Below, one piece after another: positions 23,925-35,472 of a stretch of 64,000 bases of DNA (positions are counted from its first letter, which is position 1; every line of letters starts with the position of its first letter). The stretch is from Apostichopus japonicus (taxonomy: Eukaryota > Echinodermata > Holothuroidea > Aspidochirotida > Stichopodidae): the NCBI RefSeq assembly GCF_037975245.1, contig NC_092581.1:16619303-16683302 (forward strand), given 5' to 3'. The notes below the pieces were generated by a model. It saw only the letters and a program-made list of their open reading frames with translations, had not been told where the DNA came from and searched no databases. The position numbers were made by a program, and so were the translations under genes.

Positions 23925-24177
23925 CAGTAGCATAATCAGACATTTTAGTGGGGGTGGGGGAGAGCTGAAGGGTAGCAAGGAGTCTGTGCAAGGGGAGGGG
24001 GACAAGATATGGGGAAGGGGTGTAGGGGAGGGATAAAATTCTTGTATTTAAGGGGTGGACAAGATGTAAAATGGTTCATCATTTCTATCTTACTAATTTA
24101 CTTTTAATATGTATGTCAATTTGGGGCGGATGGGGGTGACCAATTGGGGGCTTTTCCCCTACTGGGTTATGCCACTG
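23925..24177. mobile_element. hAT-like MITE, nested
   Basis: The left end reads CAGTAGCATAATC and the right end, in reverse complement, CAGTGGCATAACC. The flanking 8-mers are TAGTAAAA and CAGTAAAA (7 of 8 match), the size expected for hAT insertion. The 253 bp body is G-rich on the plus strand and has no coding capacity. It is inserted inside the larger TA-flanked element, so it is the younger of the two. Confidence 0.65.
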
Positions 24178-24286
24178 CAGTAAAATATGATATACTCCAA
24201 CAAACAGTCTTTGCCAAGACTATAGTCGGTGTAATTGAACAATTGAAGTTAACTATATATGTCCTATTTTTATCTGTGGACTATAG

Positions 24287-24459
24287 GTAGCATGGTACAC
24301 AAAAGCCCATGGGAAACATCCTGCTACAGGCTATGCTACAGACTATCTTGAGGAAAGATTGCCCGAAAACGATCCATGCCTTTAAGAAACAAGAAGCAAC
24401 ACCGAAAGAAGTAAAGAAGCCTACACCTGTAAAGTTCAACATAAAAACAGATCCAAAAG
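24287..24459 (+). pseudogene. Decayed coding exon A inside the 3.67 kb transposon
   Basis: After an acceptor (ACTATAG) one frame reads AWYTKAHGKHPATGYATD and on to LEERLPEND, then stops. A second overlapping frame continues with KKQEATPKEVKKPTPVKF up to a donor-like AAAAG|GTAC at 24459. Two coherent peptides in different frames suggest a frameshifted exon. The phases do not match the next exon. I do not recognise a named domain. The position inside an inverted-repeat element suggests a transposon-borne gene. Confidence 0.4.
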
Positions 24460-24858
24460 GTACTAATACCATTATCTTGAACAGTCTACATACAATATAC
24501 TCAGTAAGGGATATGGGTCAATTTCTGTTAACTGTGTAGGCTAAGTAACTGATATTCCTACATCCTCAGTCATTCCTACTGGTATGTAATTAAATCGCAT
24601 AAAATGTCATGATGATTTTTCACTTCTAACAGTCAGCTGCCAAGCTAAGTTGCTTGAACCTTAAACTTAGTATGTAGGTAGCCCTTTGTGAGTAGATGAT
24701 CCCTCTATTTTTTCATGGAGGTCCAAGGTCATTTGGGGTCAACAGAATTTTAAATCTGCTATGGTAATGATTCAAGTGAAAAGATTTGCTAGATTAAACT
24801 AGTGACAACAGAATTAAGTGTGCATTGAAAGCAGCAATTTATTTTCTTTCTTCCAAAG

Positions 24859-25188
24859 GTTGGGACCAATCTTCCTCAATTCATGGAAGATGAGCTTAAG
24901 CAAGATTGAACTCGAAAGCAGCCATTCGTCCTTGCATTTGGTGATAGAAGGTATCCAACTCAGTCATTTGTGATCATCGAAGGGGTTGCTCTGCCAGAAA
25001 CAGATTTGATTGCAGCTTTTGATATTTGTTTCAAATCATTGTACTTGTTTGACATAGCCTACCCCTGCCAGTGTCAAACAACCTGGGAATTTATACACAA
25101 ATTCCTCATTAAGGTTAGTGAAGGGAAAGGAAAGGTTTTGACATCCCCTTCAATAAGAAGCCTGCGTGCTTTTTTAAGCAGTCAGTAA
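24859..25188 (+). pseudogene. Decayed coding exon B inside the 3.67 kb transposon
   Basis: An acceptor (TTTCTTTCTTCCAAAG) at 24858 opens a frame beginning VGTNLPQFMEDELKQD. It has one in-frame TGA at 24907-24909 and then runs through TRKQPFVLAFG, FVIIEGVALPE, LIAAFDICFKSLYLFDIAYP and QTTWEFIHKFLIK to a stop at 25188. The pattern (an Ile/Val-rich strand, an Asp-Phe helix with a Tyr-Pro turn, then a Trp-Glu-Phe helix) resembles, from memory, uncharacterised proteins repeated many times in fish and marine invertebrate genomes. I cannot name the family. The internal stop indicates decay. Confidence 0.45.
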
Positions 25189-27500
25189 GAGAAAAAAGGG
25201 TATGTAACCAACTTTGTCAAAAGTAGTGTTTAATATGATTTATTTGGTTTTTTATACATTGTAACCTTTTATCGTATAATTCTCTCAAAACACATATAAG
25301 GGATATGAACATATCTCCTGTAAACCTTGGGCAGTGCAACATTAGGTTAACACTTAGTTGATGGTCATTAACATGATGGGATGATTACATGAGGTTTTTT
25401 TAATTTACATAATGTGACAAAGTTGTTTGCTATTTATGTTTGCAGGTTATATTACCTTGAACAAGGGTTTAAGTTTCATTTGGTATTTGTTATTGTTAAG
25501 TTTAGAGGGACAAAAGAAGCAGAACTGCCTCACAAACAGTGGTGCAAAACTAGTGTTCCATACATCATATGTGCACAACTAGCCAACAGCATGACTGATG
25601 TACATTTTTTGCCTGAGCAACTGAAAATTTAATACATATTGTAACATATTGGTGGTGCAAAAATATTCATTCACAGTGTTTCCATTTATTGATGACTTTT
25701 CAGTGATTATAAGTCTTGTACTGTATGTTATAAACAAGCTTTGCCTCATTTAAATCTAATGCTGTTTTGGTACAAGAACTACTGAGGAAATTATCACCTT
25801 TGGGATATGCTTGCAAGATTTTATTAATTGGCAGCTGGCCATTGGGTTTATCTTGCCCCACCAACCCACTGCAAAATATGTTTGATATTGTCTTTGACTT
25901 TTCACTATGACAAAGCCCCCACCAAACATTGAGCTTTCCAAAATATTTGATTTCTTACAGCCACCATTGATGTACTACATGTCTTCTTTGTATACCTAAC
26001 ATTTTATACAATTGATAACTATGGAATGTTGTTTATTTATATTCTTTAAAAACAATTAGAAATGCTAGCTAATAATCAAACTACTACAGTGACTAAGGAT
26101 ACAAGTAGAGAGTGAGTGCATGCTCCAGTCTCGATTACAAACACTGCAGCAAACCTAGCTGTGGATCAACAATTAAAGTCCTTCAAGTAGTACAGAACAT
26201 ATTCCTCAGTGAACTAAAGCTTGCGCACATGAATAAATGATCAGTTTTTTCAGTTAAGTATGTCAGGATTTTTAGGAACATTGCTTAATTTCCAATGATT
26301 CTCAATTGGTACATTAGCCTTAGCCTATGTTCTTGTGTTCATTGTTTGTTTAGTTTTATGGGTATCACATTACTCTGATTTTTACTGTTACTATGATGTT
26401 CTAGTTGGAATAAAACAAAACGAATATCGATAATTATATGTGAACTAGAAGAAATTGCATGCTTTCATTGTAACACCACTTTGTGATTTGAATAAATTAA
26501 TTTACCTTTAGGAATCGAAGTCTTATGTCATTTCTTTTATAGACTTCCTGCAACTGCAAATGTAAATTCAGCTTTGACCCATTTACGTGGTCAATTTTTT
26601 TGACCCAATCTGCTGGGCTGGTGGAGATTGCACTAACCACTGGGTCAAAAGCTGGGTCAAAGTAGCATATGGGTCAAAGTAGCGCATGGGTCAAAATAAC
26701 CCAGTTTTAGGTCAGATGTCAAATGACACAGATCCTTGGTCAAATTGACCCAAACCTGGGCTGGTGGAGATTCCACTAAGTTGCTGGGTCAAATTTGGGT
26801 CAAAAAATGACCCAAGTGTTTTTACAGTGTACTGTTGTTATATTTTTAGCGAATGAACATCAAACTGATCAAGTGAACCGGTCGCATCCTATACGTTAGT
26901 ATGATTTTCCCTTCACAACATCATTTGAGATCGCGAAACATTCTCATGAATGAAACTGAATGAACATATACTTCAATGTTTGTACTGTTCCAGACGAATG
27001 GAAGCTTCTCATTTTATAGATCCGTATTAACGTCACACCGTAGCTTCAGTTTCAATAGATGTGTATATTTTGACAAGAATACCCGATGTGACGTAAGACA
27101 TTAAAACAATACTGACAAATGAACCGTTCCAACCGTATAGCCGTCTCTCATGGTAATTGTTATATATAGAAGTAGCTTTGGGGAACTTTCTAGTTTTTTT
27201 CAGTAATGTTGAAATCTCGGAGACGAAGAAATATCTATATATACAATTATATAGGAAGCTTTTATAAAATGCTGATTGATGACTGTACAGTTAGGATCAA
27301 TATGCTATAAATTTGTTATTTACATCAAAGCCGGATGAATGATGGATATAGGCTTACTATACTGATTTTGTTACTTTAATACAATATCAATGCTCTTCAC
27401 TTCATCAGTCTGGCTAGGCTGCAAACCAATGTTCGTTTATAGTATAAATCCTGAAATTATTATTACTGTATTATGTTTTTATTCATGTTAACATGAAAAA

Positions 27501-27824
27501 CTACCGACTGAAATCTTTAAATACTTTCAATAGTTGAGTCAATGTTAACTTAGGTGAAACTCGTACTCCGGGGACAGTTATGTCACCGTGTTCCGGTTTG
27601 CATTCGTTTACTTTCTCTTTTAAATATTCTTCATCCATGCATGTTGATAGGTCCCCTCCATAATGTTCTTTCGGTTTCACTACCCGATCGCATGCAATGG
27701 GTTGTATTTCTCCCCCCCCCCCCCCGTCTCGACGGTCGGATCTGTCTGTTAGCTTTACAAATATATATACGGTCAAGAAAAGACAAACAGCTGCTACAAA
27801 ACGTGAGATTTGGTATTGGTTCAC
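27501..27824 (-). CDS. Unrecognised exon-like frame with signal-anchor-like segment
   Basis: A 107-codon frame opens with a short polar stretch, then a hydrophobic run (FVAAVCLFLTVYIFV) followed by Lys and Arg/Asp-rich residues. That is the layout of a type II membrane anchor. A Gly run encoded by a long C/G homopolymer (about 27711-27725) follows, then a soluble part with three Cys and many charged residues. The frame has no ATG at its start (it opens at GTG after a TAA), so if it is coding it must be spliced or affected by homopolymer length. I do not recognise a family; Golgi transferases share such anchors, but nothing else points there. Confidence 0.25.
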   Translation of the reverse strand: MNQYQISRFVAAVCLFLTVYIFVKLTDRSDRRDGGGGGEIQPIACDRVVKPKEHYGGDLSTCMDEEYLKEKVNECKPEHGDITVPGVRVSPKLTLTQLLKVFKDFSR

Positions 27825-29043
27825 TTACGGCCGATTCCTTAAAGGGATGCATGTAGAAACCTGTCCTGCGGAAGTATAGTCTGTGACATTTGTTCTCACA
27901 TGTATAGCAGGGAGTTGTTATGCATGTAGTGAATGTTTGCGAGGCCCTGGATGATGTATTAAGGCAGTAATCCAACCTTCTAATAGGAAACATCCATTGT
28001 ACACTTCTGACCTAATATCGGCTTTGACCCACTTCTCTCACTCGGCTAATCGAATTAATTCCTTCTCCCGCACATTCGGGAAGTTTGTAATTTACGGTTT
28101 ACGAGTTATATTCTTGATATCAAAATTGGATGATATAATTCTTGATTAATCATACGTCAGTAATATGAATAATATGGTCCAGTGAATGGTTACTATATAC
28201 TTCCTGGGTAGGATCATTTAATTGATCCGCGGGCTGCTTACAAAGTCACATCCGTAGTGTTAGTACCCCTTATAGTGGTATAAGAGTTAAAAACACGGAG
28301 ACATTTAGATAAGTTGTAGTAAATGAAACGGCTGAAATAATTACCCTTGATTGTATTTTAAGAAACTATTCTCTCATGCACTCCTAGATCTTCGTTTTAA
28401 TACATAGACCGAATAATGTTCAAATCATATCATATCAAACTCAAAAAAATGTCAACGTCATGTAAAGAAATATTTCCACTGAGGTTCATTTCATCATATC
28501 AATTTCCAATGAATTTTCTAGACTGAAATGGTTTATCAAAAGCAGCCACCCTGCCCACCCCACCCCACCCCCTTCCAGTGAAAGGGATGACCAATCCAAA
28601 ACAAGTAGTATCCACATTTACGTTAAGTCATTGGCTCCCTGAAAATGACGGGAAACAACAGGATTAATCCAAAAGTATTGAAGACACAGTTTATATCTGT
28701 ATACAGTAGATACACGATTTACGATTATCTTTTCTTTTTCTTTCTAAAGGGGTGTTTGTGAGGGGACGGGAATGGGCGGGGAGGGGGGGGGGGGTTCAAA
28801 ATGTGCAAAATGATGTTAAGTTGACTCACATCAAAAGTTACGTAAAGTTTGTATATGTGCATACTGAACTCTTGAAAGTTCTATATACGTGTCACTGTGA
28901 CCCGAATTCGAATTTACTTTTCACACAAGGACACTTCAGTGACCTTGAAAGCTGTTGATTATTAGAGCGAGGCAATTGATAGGTTCAAGGACACCGATGA
29001 AGGAATTAATATATTCATACAGCAAGCAGCAGGCCTCAACAAA

Positions 29044-29096
29044 CTGTCTCGGTGGGTACCCCGGGTATAGTATAAACACCCAGGTCACCGAGACAG
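29044..29096. other. Hairpin with 11-bp perfect stem and extended pairing
   Basis: CTGTCTCGGTG pairs with CACCGAGACAG. The inner arms (ACCCCGGGT and ACCCAGGT) can pair further with a bulge, leaving a loop of about 10 bases. The size (53 bases) is below a typical animal pre-miRNA but close. Confidence 0.6.
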
Positions 29097-29280
29097 GCTT
29101 CTCAAGATGTTTTTTATCGGACTCTCTTTTATAACATAGCGGATATAGGACATATAGGCTATATACACCATTGATCAATGCATTGCAGGCAGGAATCACA
29201 ATTTGTGTTAAAAGTGTGAATTATTTGTGAATCAGCTGCAGCATCGTGTTAGAAATGACCGAAACTGATGGCGGTCATAT

Positions 29281-29304
29281 AGCCGCTAAATTAACTTAGC
29301 GGCT
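29281..29304. other. 9-bp inverted repeat
   Basis: AGCCGCTAA and TTAGCGGCT with a six-base spacer. GC-rich against an AT-rich background. Confidence 0.6.
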
Positions 29305-29987
29305 GCGGACGTGTCGATATACGTTCTGAACGGTGACAGAATCAGAATCGAAAATCCTATCTTTGACTGAAAGCAAGACTGGGTTGCAGATCACCAATAG
29401 GTAGCCAATACGTCAGCAAATTGTATCCTGCTTCAAGCCCCAATAGAAGGAAAACCCGAAAACATTATCTGATCCGGGTTTTTAACTTTTTAATAATTAT
29501 TTCAATAAGATTCATAGCTTTATGGTAGCACGTGTTGAACAACAATTAAGTCTACCATTGGTTTACGATGTACGGCTAAGTTTTGCTAGTCCACTTCATA
29601 TAGTTCTCTTTATTGAAGTTTGCAGTGCCCGACAATCACAAGTTGGAACATACAAATCGCGAACAACCACAGCGTTATATAGTCATCATGTAACCCATCC
29701 CTGCACCTCAAACGTTAGAAAAGAAATTAAGTTCGAACGCCTGTGGATGACTGACAATTCCTTTCAAAACAAGACGAGATAAAGGGAAAACAAATGAACC
29801 ATAATTCAAATCAGATAAGAAAACTTGTCCTGTTCAATTTGTGAAAATATAAACTCTGGGCCAATAATAAACTATAATAAAACATTAGAAAGCCTCACCA
29901 TTCAAAGCTTCTTGGATATTATGTGGGAAAATATTAATTCGTATACTGGCAATTTTGAAGAAAGAGTGCTTTTTGTTTTCCCGAAAG

Positions 29988-30167
29988 GGAAGCTATGACG
30001 CCACTCTTACCGATACCGACCTTGCAAAAATTGCCAGGGGGGCCGCGGATTGCAATGTTGGCAATGACTGTAACGCAGATCTCAAAGTCGGTAATTACTA
30101 TTACGGTTATATTCGTCCAACACGACAGCATTCTAAAACGTTGTACACAAAGCCAAAGCCAAAGTGA
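29988..30167 (+). CDS. Possible exon of a fibronectin-III-containing receptor
   Basis: A pyrimidine-rich tract ending in GAAAG at 29987 is followed in phase 0 by an open frame up to a stop at 30165-30167. The peptide begins GSYDATLTDTDLAKIA and continues with CNADLKVGNYYYGYIRP. The last part resembles the end of fibronectin type III domains in receptor tyrosine phosphatases and similar receptors, where C-N-x-x-L-x-x-G-x-x-Y-Y-x-x-x-R is common before the last strand. The stretch has more G/C at third codon positions than its AT-rich surroundings. I do not see a strong donor (GTGAAT at 30163 is a weak one) or neighbouring exons, so it could be an isolated exon or a relic. Confidence 0.38.
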   Translation, partial: GSYDATLTDTDLAKIARGAADCNVGNDCNADLKVGNYYYGYIRPTRQHSKTLYTKPKPK

Positions 30168-30169
30168 AT

Positions 30170-33100
30170 TAATCCGGTCACACATCCGGAGTTTATGAAT
30201 GCTAATTTCTTCAATACCGCCCTCATCTCTTTCAGAGAAACATTTCAATCTGTAGTTCTGATTCAAAGAGTTAACGATTTAGCTTTTACTATATTTAAAC
30301 AATATCAATCTCAGTCATCCTCATATGTTAGTCATAACTAGTTTGCACTACAGTTGTTCATTTCGAGGGTTGGCTAATTAAAATGTTTTGTGTAATGATA
30401 TTGGGGGAGGGATGAAATGGTGGAGGAGGGGTGGAGAGGGCGGGGTTGAGTTTCATATTCCAAATGGTAAAAGGTTACTACTGTGTCCTATATATAAAGG
30501 TTAATCGATTGGTTGGGTTTTTCTAATAACAAACTACCGCAAGTTACAGAATACAAACAAACTATTAACTATACTGGTCGCACACATGTTTGCTCATACA
30601 ATCTGGGAAGTTGTGATAACATCTGAGCAACCGCCTCAATCTGATAACCCGCGCACTTGCAACAGGCCACGAGTAAATTTATGACTTAGTGGTCACGGGC
30701 AAGGCGAACACTTTAACCTTAAACTGAACGTCTGGCTCATCAAAACAACTAGAAAAGAAAGAACACCAGCAATTGCCAACTAACTGAGTACGTGTTCAAC
30801 GTTAACAAGTTTCTATGTTTTCTGAACAGGATCTCGCTGTTCACTTGTCTAACTAACAGGTGATATTTACATGAATACGTGTGTATATATGTGTTATGGG
30901 CGGCATAGGGAGTGCGGGGAGAGGGTGCGGGGTTATACCTTAGCGCTTCTGTGGAGAAGTTCAACCGAAGTTTCCCGGGACTAACATTTACACCAGAAAT
31001 AGCATTATTGGAGAAACTACTTTAAGGGGAAGGGACAAGCAATTGTTTATAATTTCGTTGTGACCAAGTGCGACACATTAACCATAAACGAGTGACAGCT
31101 CTAAAGAAATGTTTTAACAACGTTTTCTTTGAGGAGACGTCAGCCTTAATGCGGGTGAATATACATAACAACAAGCTTATTATGGCTACTATATATGTAT
31201 ACTAGAGTCAAATCGTTTTATCAGACGAAAATATGACACACTGATCCATATCAGTATTTATAACTTGAACAGTTATTATAAGGGCGATCTTTAGTATAGT
31301 CCTACGTATTATACGGGAGGGGACGCAGTTTGACAAACGGGCAAAGCTAGGAATGTTAAGTTTTGAAATTTGGATACACTTAATGAAATAGTTGGAAAAG
31401 ACATCCTCCTCTAATATACTTCACATGAGCCCACAAGATCAAGGATCATTAAGTTGAGCTTCTTTTCACCACATAAGGGAGTGTTAGTCCTCGCTATTCG
31501 CTTGATTTGTTATCTCATTTCTAATGAGGGGTTACATGGGGCTTGAATCGTGGAAATGAAGGGGCATCCCCGGCCACTGTTATACACTTTCTTTGCCTCG
31601 TACAGATTTAGACACCATATGGTCATTATTTATTGGGCACTATATAACGACTTTCTTTGCGACATGAATCACTGCTGTTTGGTAACAACATGAAACATTG
31701 CTTTTGGTTATTGAGAGTTAGTACTGTATACGTTTCATATGGTTTAAATGCATCGTATATAGGGTTTTGTCATGACGTCATTGGAATCCTTAATTCTCAA
31801 ATCCCTGCATTAACCAGTTCACATAAATATCCTTCCAATAATACACAACAGTTTCAATAAACCAATCACTTACACGATAAACAGTAATACGATTTCAAAG
31901 TGCGCAGACTCAATAGTATTCGAGTGAGACGTGACTAAACATCGTGACGTCACAGAGCCGCGCGCAAAATACTGGGTTAACAAATTATTTTCTTTATCTC
32001 ACACGCTGCAATGGCGGAAAACATTTACCTCACTCGACCTAGTTAAAGATATTGAAACAACCTTGTAATTATCATCTGAAGCGACGACTGTAAGTATAAA
32101 GGAGCAAAATGAAACGGCCTGTTAAGGCCGCATTTTCCAAGCTGGAGGTGTTAGCCTTGAGGATATAGTTTTTGTCCGAAAAAATATACAAAACAAAAAA
32201 GACAAGCAAAAGTGACAAAACAAAGTTAATCAAAAACTTGACCTTTATCTTTCTTGATTTTACACTTTAATATCACAGCCTACCCCCAAAAATGGTTCGC
32301 TAGGCGTCTGGTCAATTTACATCTAGGATATGCCTTTGGGGTCGTTATATTATGAATATGTATATTTATATGTATTTATATTTATGTATGAATTATTATT
32401 AAAATGTTAAGTTTTCTTATTAAAATGATTAAAATACACAATGACAGAACATCAACAAATGAGAAAAAGCTTTAGCCTACTGAATCATACTTTGTATTGT
32501 TTATTTATATAAATGCGTTCATGATATACAAGTAACGTACCACGTGACTATAGCTGTTATGAAACTGAATTGATTCCCGTTTTGTTTTTACAATGCTGCG
32601 TTAAGAACGAAGAAACTACAAAATCAGTTTAAATCGTAGTTCAGATAGGATAATGTAAATATAAGTATAAAAGACTCACTTAATATATAGTAATTGCATT
32701 CAGATTTAAAAAAAAAAAACATTTCCATGAACGATACCTATTTTTACATGCATGAATACATGAATACAATAATCAATAATTTCATATTGATATTACGGTC
32801 AATAAGATGCATATAATAACCCTAGCGAAGTTATAACTAAATGAAACCCGAAACAATGTTTTCTCAAATCACGCGAAATTCATTTCCTTACGAGCAACAA
32901 ACACTATCTTGAAGTTGGCCGCAGATGCGCCCTTTGTTTTTTAAAGCCTACAACAAATTTTGTGTATACTTCATCTTCGAAATTCAAGTTTATTATGTTA
33001 AAGAAGGCCCCTTAAATCACCATGGCAATGTAATTAGTGTCTGCCTGGTGGTTGGTATCAACGCAATTTTGAGGGCACGTGATTTGGCACCACCCTTGTG

Positions 33101-34040
33101 ATTGTTAACTTCATAGTTTCAAAATTTAAAGATATAAAAATATTAACTGGCAAGTATCCATGATTATAATATTAACAAACCGATCGGCGGGTTTAGTCGG
33201 AAAGGACATCTAACGACCAAACTAACACCCAAGGGCATTGATAGTGTTTCTAAGAAGTATCCTAGCGAAACAGAAAGCAAACAAGTTGAGATTGAGCTGT
33301 GGTGTACTGAAATGAACCCGAACTTTGACCGGGTCTGTAAACTATAGGGAAATACGCATTCCACGAAAGCACGTAGTACTCATTCCTGCCTTTTACAAAC
33401 TACTACATCTGTTGATGCCGCCTACACAACAGGAAGAGCATAGGACATTGCACTTAGCCTATACATATGTAAACCATTCAGTTCTTGTATAGCCTATGCT
33501 TAATACCTTTCAGTATTAAAAGTCAGACGGTAAAAGGATGTGTATTATGTATGTATTCTTTCTTCAGTCTCAGTACCGTTATTATTACGCGTTTTTATTT
33601 GAAATATTTACAACATTTTAAAGGTATAGTGATACTGTTTGATATTCAATGTGGCCCTGCTAAGTTTTCGTAGTTTCCATGCATAAAACTGTATACAATT
33701 GTTATTCGCCGCCAAGCTGAGAAAACTGTATATCCGCCGCTTGTTCAGCTGCGTTTATTCACTGAAGTAAGGTATACCAGCATCCATGTTAAGAGGTCTG
33801 CGTAACTAAACACTACGGTGATATTATACTGACTATAATGTAAGGAATACAAGCCTGCGTATCTTGCGTGTGTTCTTCGAGTTCTGCGTATGCTTGTAAT
33901 GATAAAACAATTGAGTCTTGTATATTTTAACCAGAACGCAAAAATGCTTATAGGTTTCAATGACTTCATCACATTAGACTCTTATAACATAAATGGCCTG
34001 AACCACCATTGTACACATCATACGATGGCATGATAAAGTC
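30170..34040. other. No gene recognised apart from the CRE/5' exon candidate
   Basis: AT-rich, with a G-rich patch at 30402-30445 and short unrelated frames. Confidence 0.5.
31945..32089 (+). promoter_or_regulatory. Possible promoter and 5' exon with CRE
   Basis: A perfect CRE (TGACGTCA) at 31945-31952 is followed by a small CpG-rich patch (GAGCCGCGCGC). A short ATG frame (ATGGCGGAAAAC, 11 codons) comes next, then a strong donor (GACT|GTAAGTAT) at 32090. The order fits a first non-coding exon with an upstream frame. Another perfect CRE lies at 31773-31780. No coding exon downstream can be tied to it. Confidence 0.28.
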
Positions 34041-34044
34041 AGGT

Positions 34045-34356
34045 TGTGTTTGCAAGGTCTTTCAAAATGTCGTGTTTATAAGGTTTTTACAATTTCACCT
34101 TTGACATTCACCACAAACAATTGGGTTCTTGTACTTAATATGAGACATACACATGTAATATGATAATCGTTAAAAATTTCCCATCTGGAGATATTGTGTT
34201 TACAAGTTTCTCACAGTTTGACCATTGGTGACCTGAAATGACCTTTGAATTCCCAACAAAGCAATAGGGTCCTTCTACTTAATATAGGATACCAACTACC
34301 AAGTAAGCCTATGAGATTCGTCAAAGTTTCCCATCTGGAGATATTGTGTTTACAAG
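34045..34356. repeat. Tandem repeat of about 145-150 bp, roughly two copies
   Basis: TTTCCCATCTGGAGATATTG with the following TGTTTACAAG occurs at 34177 and 34327. ACTTAATAT with a preceding GGGTTCTT/GGGTCCTT occurs at 34133 and 34277. Earlier TTTATAAGG and CACCTTTGACATTC look like a third, diverged copy. The GACCTTTGA words are typical of a repeat class found widely in marine animals. Confidence 0.6.
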
Positions 34357-35377
34357 CAAGGCATCACACACATACATACCCACACATTCACACACACGCC
34401 ACCATGATTACATATATAGGTTTCTCTTGTCATAGAAAGCAAATTTCAAACTATAATTCAGTAAAAGCTTGACGTAAGTGGGAACCGACCGAAGGCAATG
34501 GCCGCAGCAACACTGAAGCCTGCAGCAACACAGACAAGGGTCTCTATACTATATAGAGTTCTATAAGAACACTGCACATGCGCACTGTGTCGCACGGTCG
34601 GTTTGTTCTTGAGATCCTCAAAATAAGGTGAACGACACATACAAATATAATTAACGTGCGGCGAGGTATAATGTTTATAGTAACTTTTATCATATCATAA
34701 CAGACTGTCATTGAACTGTCCTATTTAAGAAACACTAGTATTGTGCAAATATCTATGATATCATTTATTGTTTGTGCGTGGTTAATTGGTTGGTTCTCTT
34801 TTCCTTCTTTAAACATAATTCAGTGGAACATATCCCTGTTAGTTTTCCGTTGATTATTTACTTATACATAAAATAAACTTCCTTACTTTATCAAGAATGA
34901 AGTAAAGGCCCAAAAAATTGAAGCGTTTTAAGGCACAAATCGAATCCCAACGATGAAACAAACAACATAGGCCTATTCATACGCCACGACAGGCAGCACG
35001 AAAAGTCCCCCACACCCCCTGCCTTTTTCAAAAAAAAAACTTGCACCAATACTCTTATCAATTTTCGAACAGGCGAGTATTGAATATGAATGTTACAGAG
35101 ATGCTACGAAAACTAATTTGATCCATTGCTGACGACGGTCAAGGTTCGTAAGGTTAATCGCAAAACCGGTACATGGTTCCGATATGCTGCTACCTGGTAA
35201 TTGCATTCGGGTCAGACACGGTACTTAACGGGTATCATTAATGTTTGAAACATAGAAAACAACTTATACAACATCGAACCAGAGTGCGTTTATATTAGCA
35301 ACAGTAACCTATTTACGTGCATGTTTTACAAATAGTTAACGCAAGGAGTTGTTAGACACGCAAAGTTAAAGACAAAA

Positions 35378-35379
<2 letters not shown>

Positions 35380-35419
<40 letters not shown>

Positions 35420-35429
35420 ATATATATAC

Positions 35430-35464
<35 letters not shown>

Positions 35465-35472
35465 TTTATTTA
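35380..35472. repeat. (TA)n microsatellite
   Basis: A long alternating TA run with a few CA interruptions, ending in TTTATTTATTTAT. Confidence 0.95.

Larger units (their letters stand above)
23157..26829 (+). mobile_element. 3.67 kb terminal-inverted-repeat DNA transposon, TA target site
   Basis: The left end begins CACTGTAAAAACAC and the right end, read in reverse complement, begins CACTGTAAAAACAC too. The two ends stay alike for about 27 bases (CTGGGTCATTTT against TTGGGTCATTTT). Both are flanked by TA (23155-23156 and 26830-26831), giving a 2-bp target duplication. Inside the right end are many GGGTCAAA direct repeats (26590-26815), and GGGTCA/TGACCC also recurs in the left end; such subterminal arrays are often transposase-binding sites. 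Two decayed exons lie on the plus strand, and a hAT-like MITE at 23925-24177 sits inside. The superfamily is not settled: TA sites fit Tc1/mariner-like, IS630-like or ISL2EU-like groups. Confidence 0.75.
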
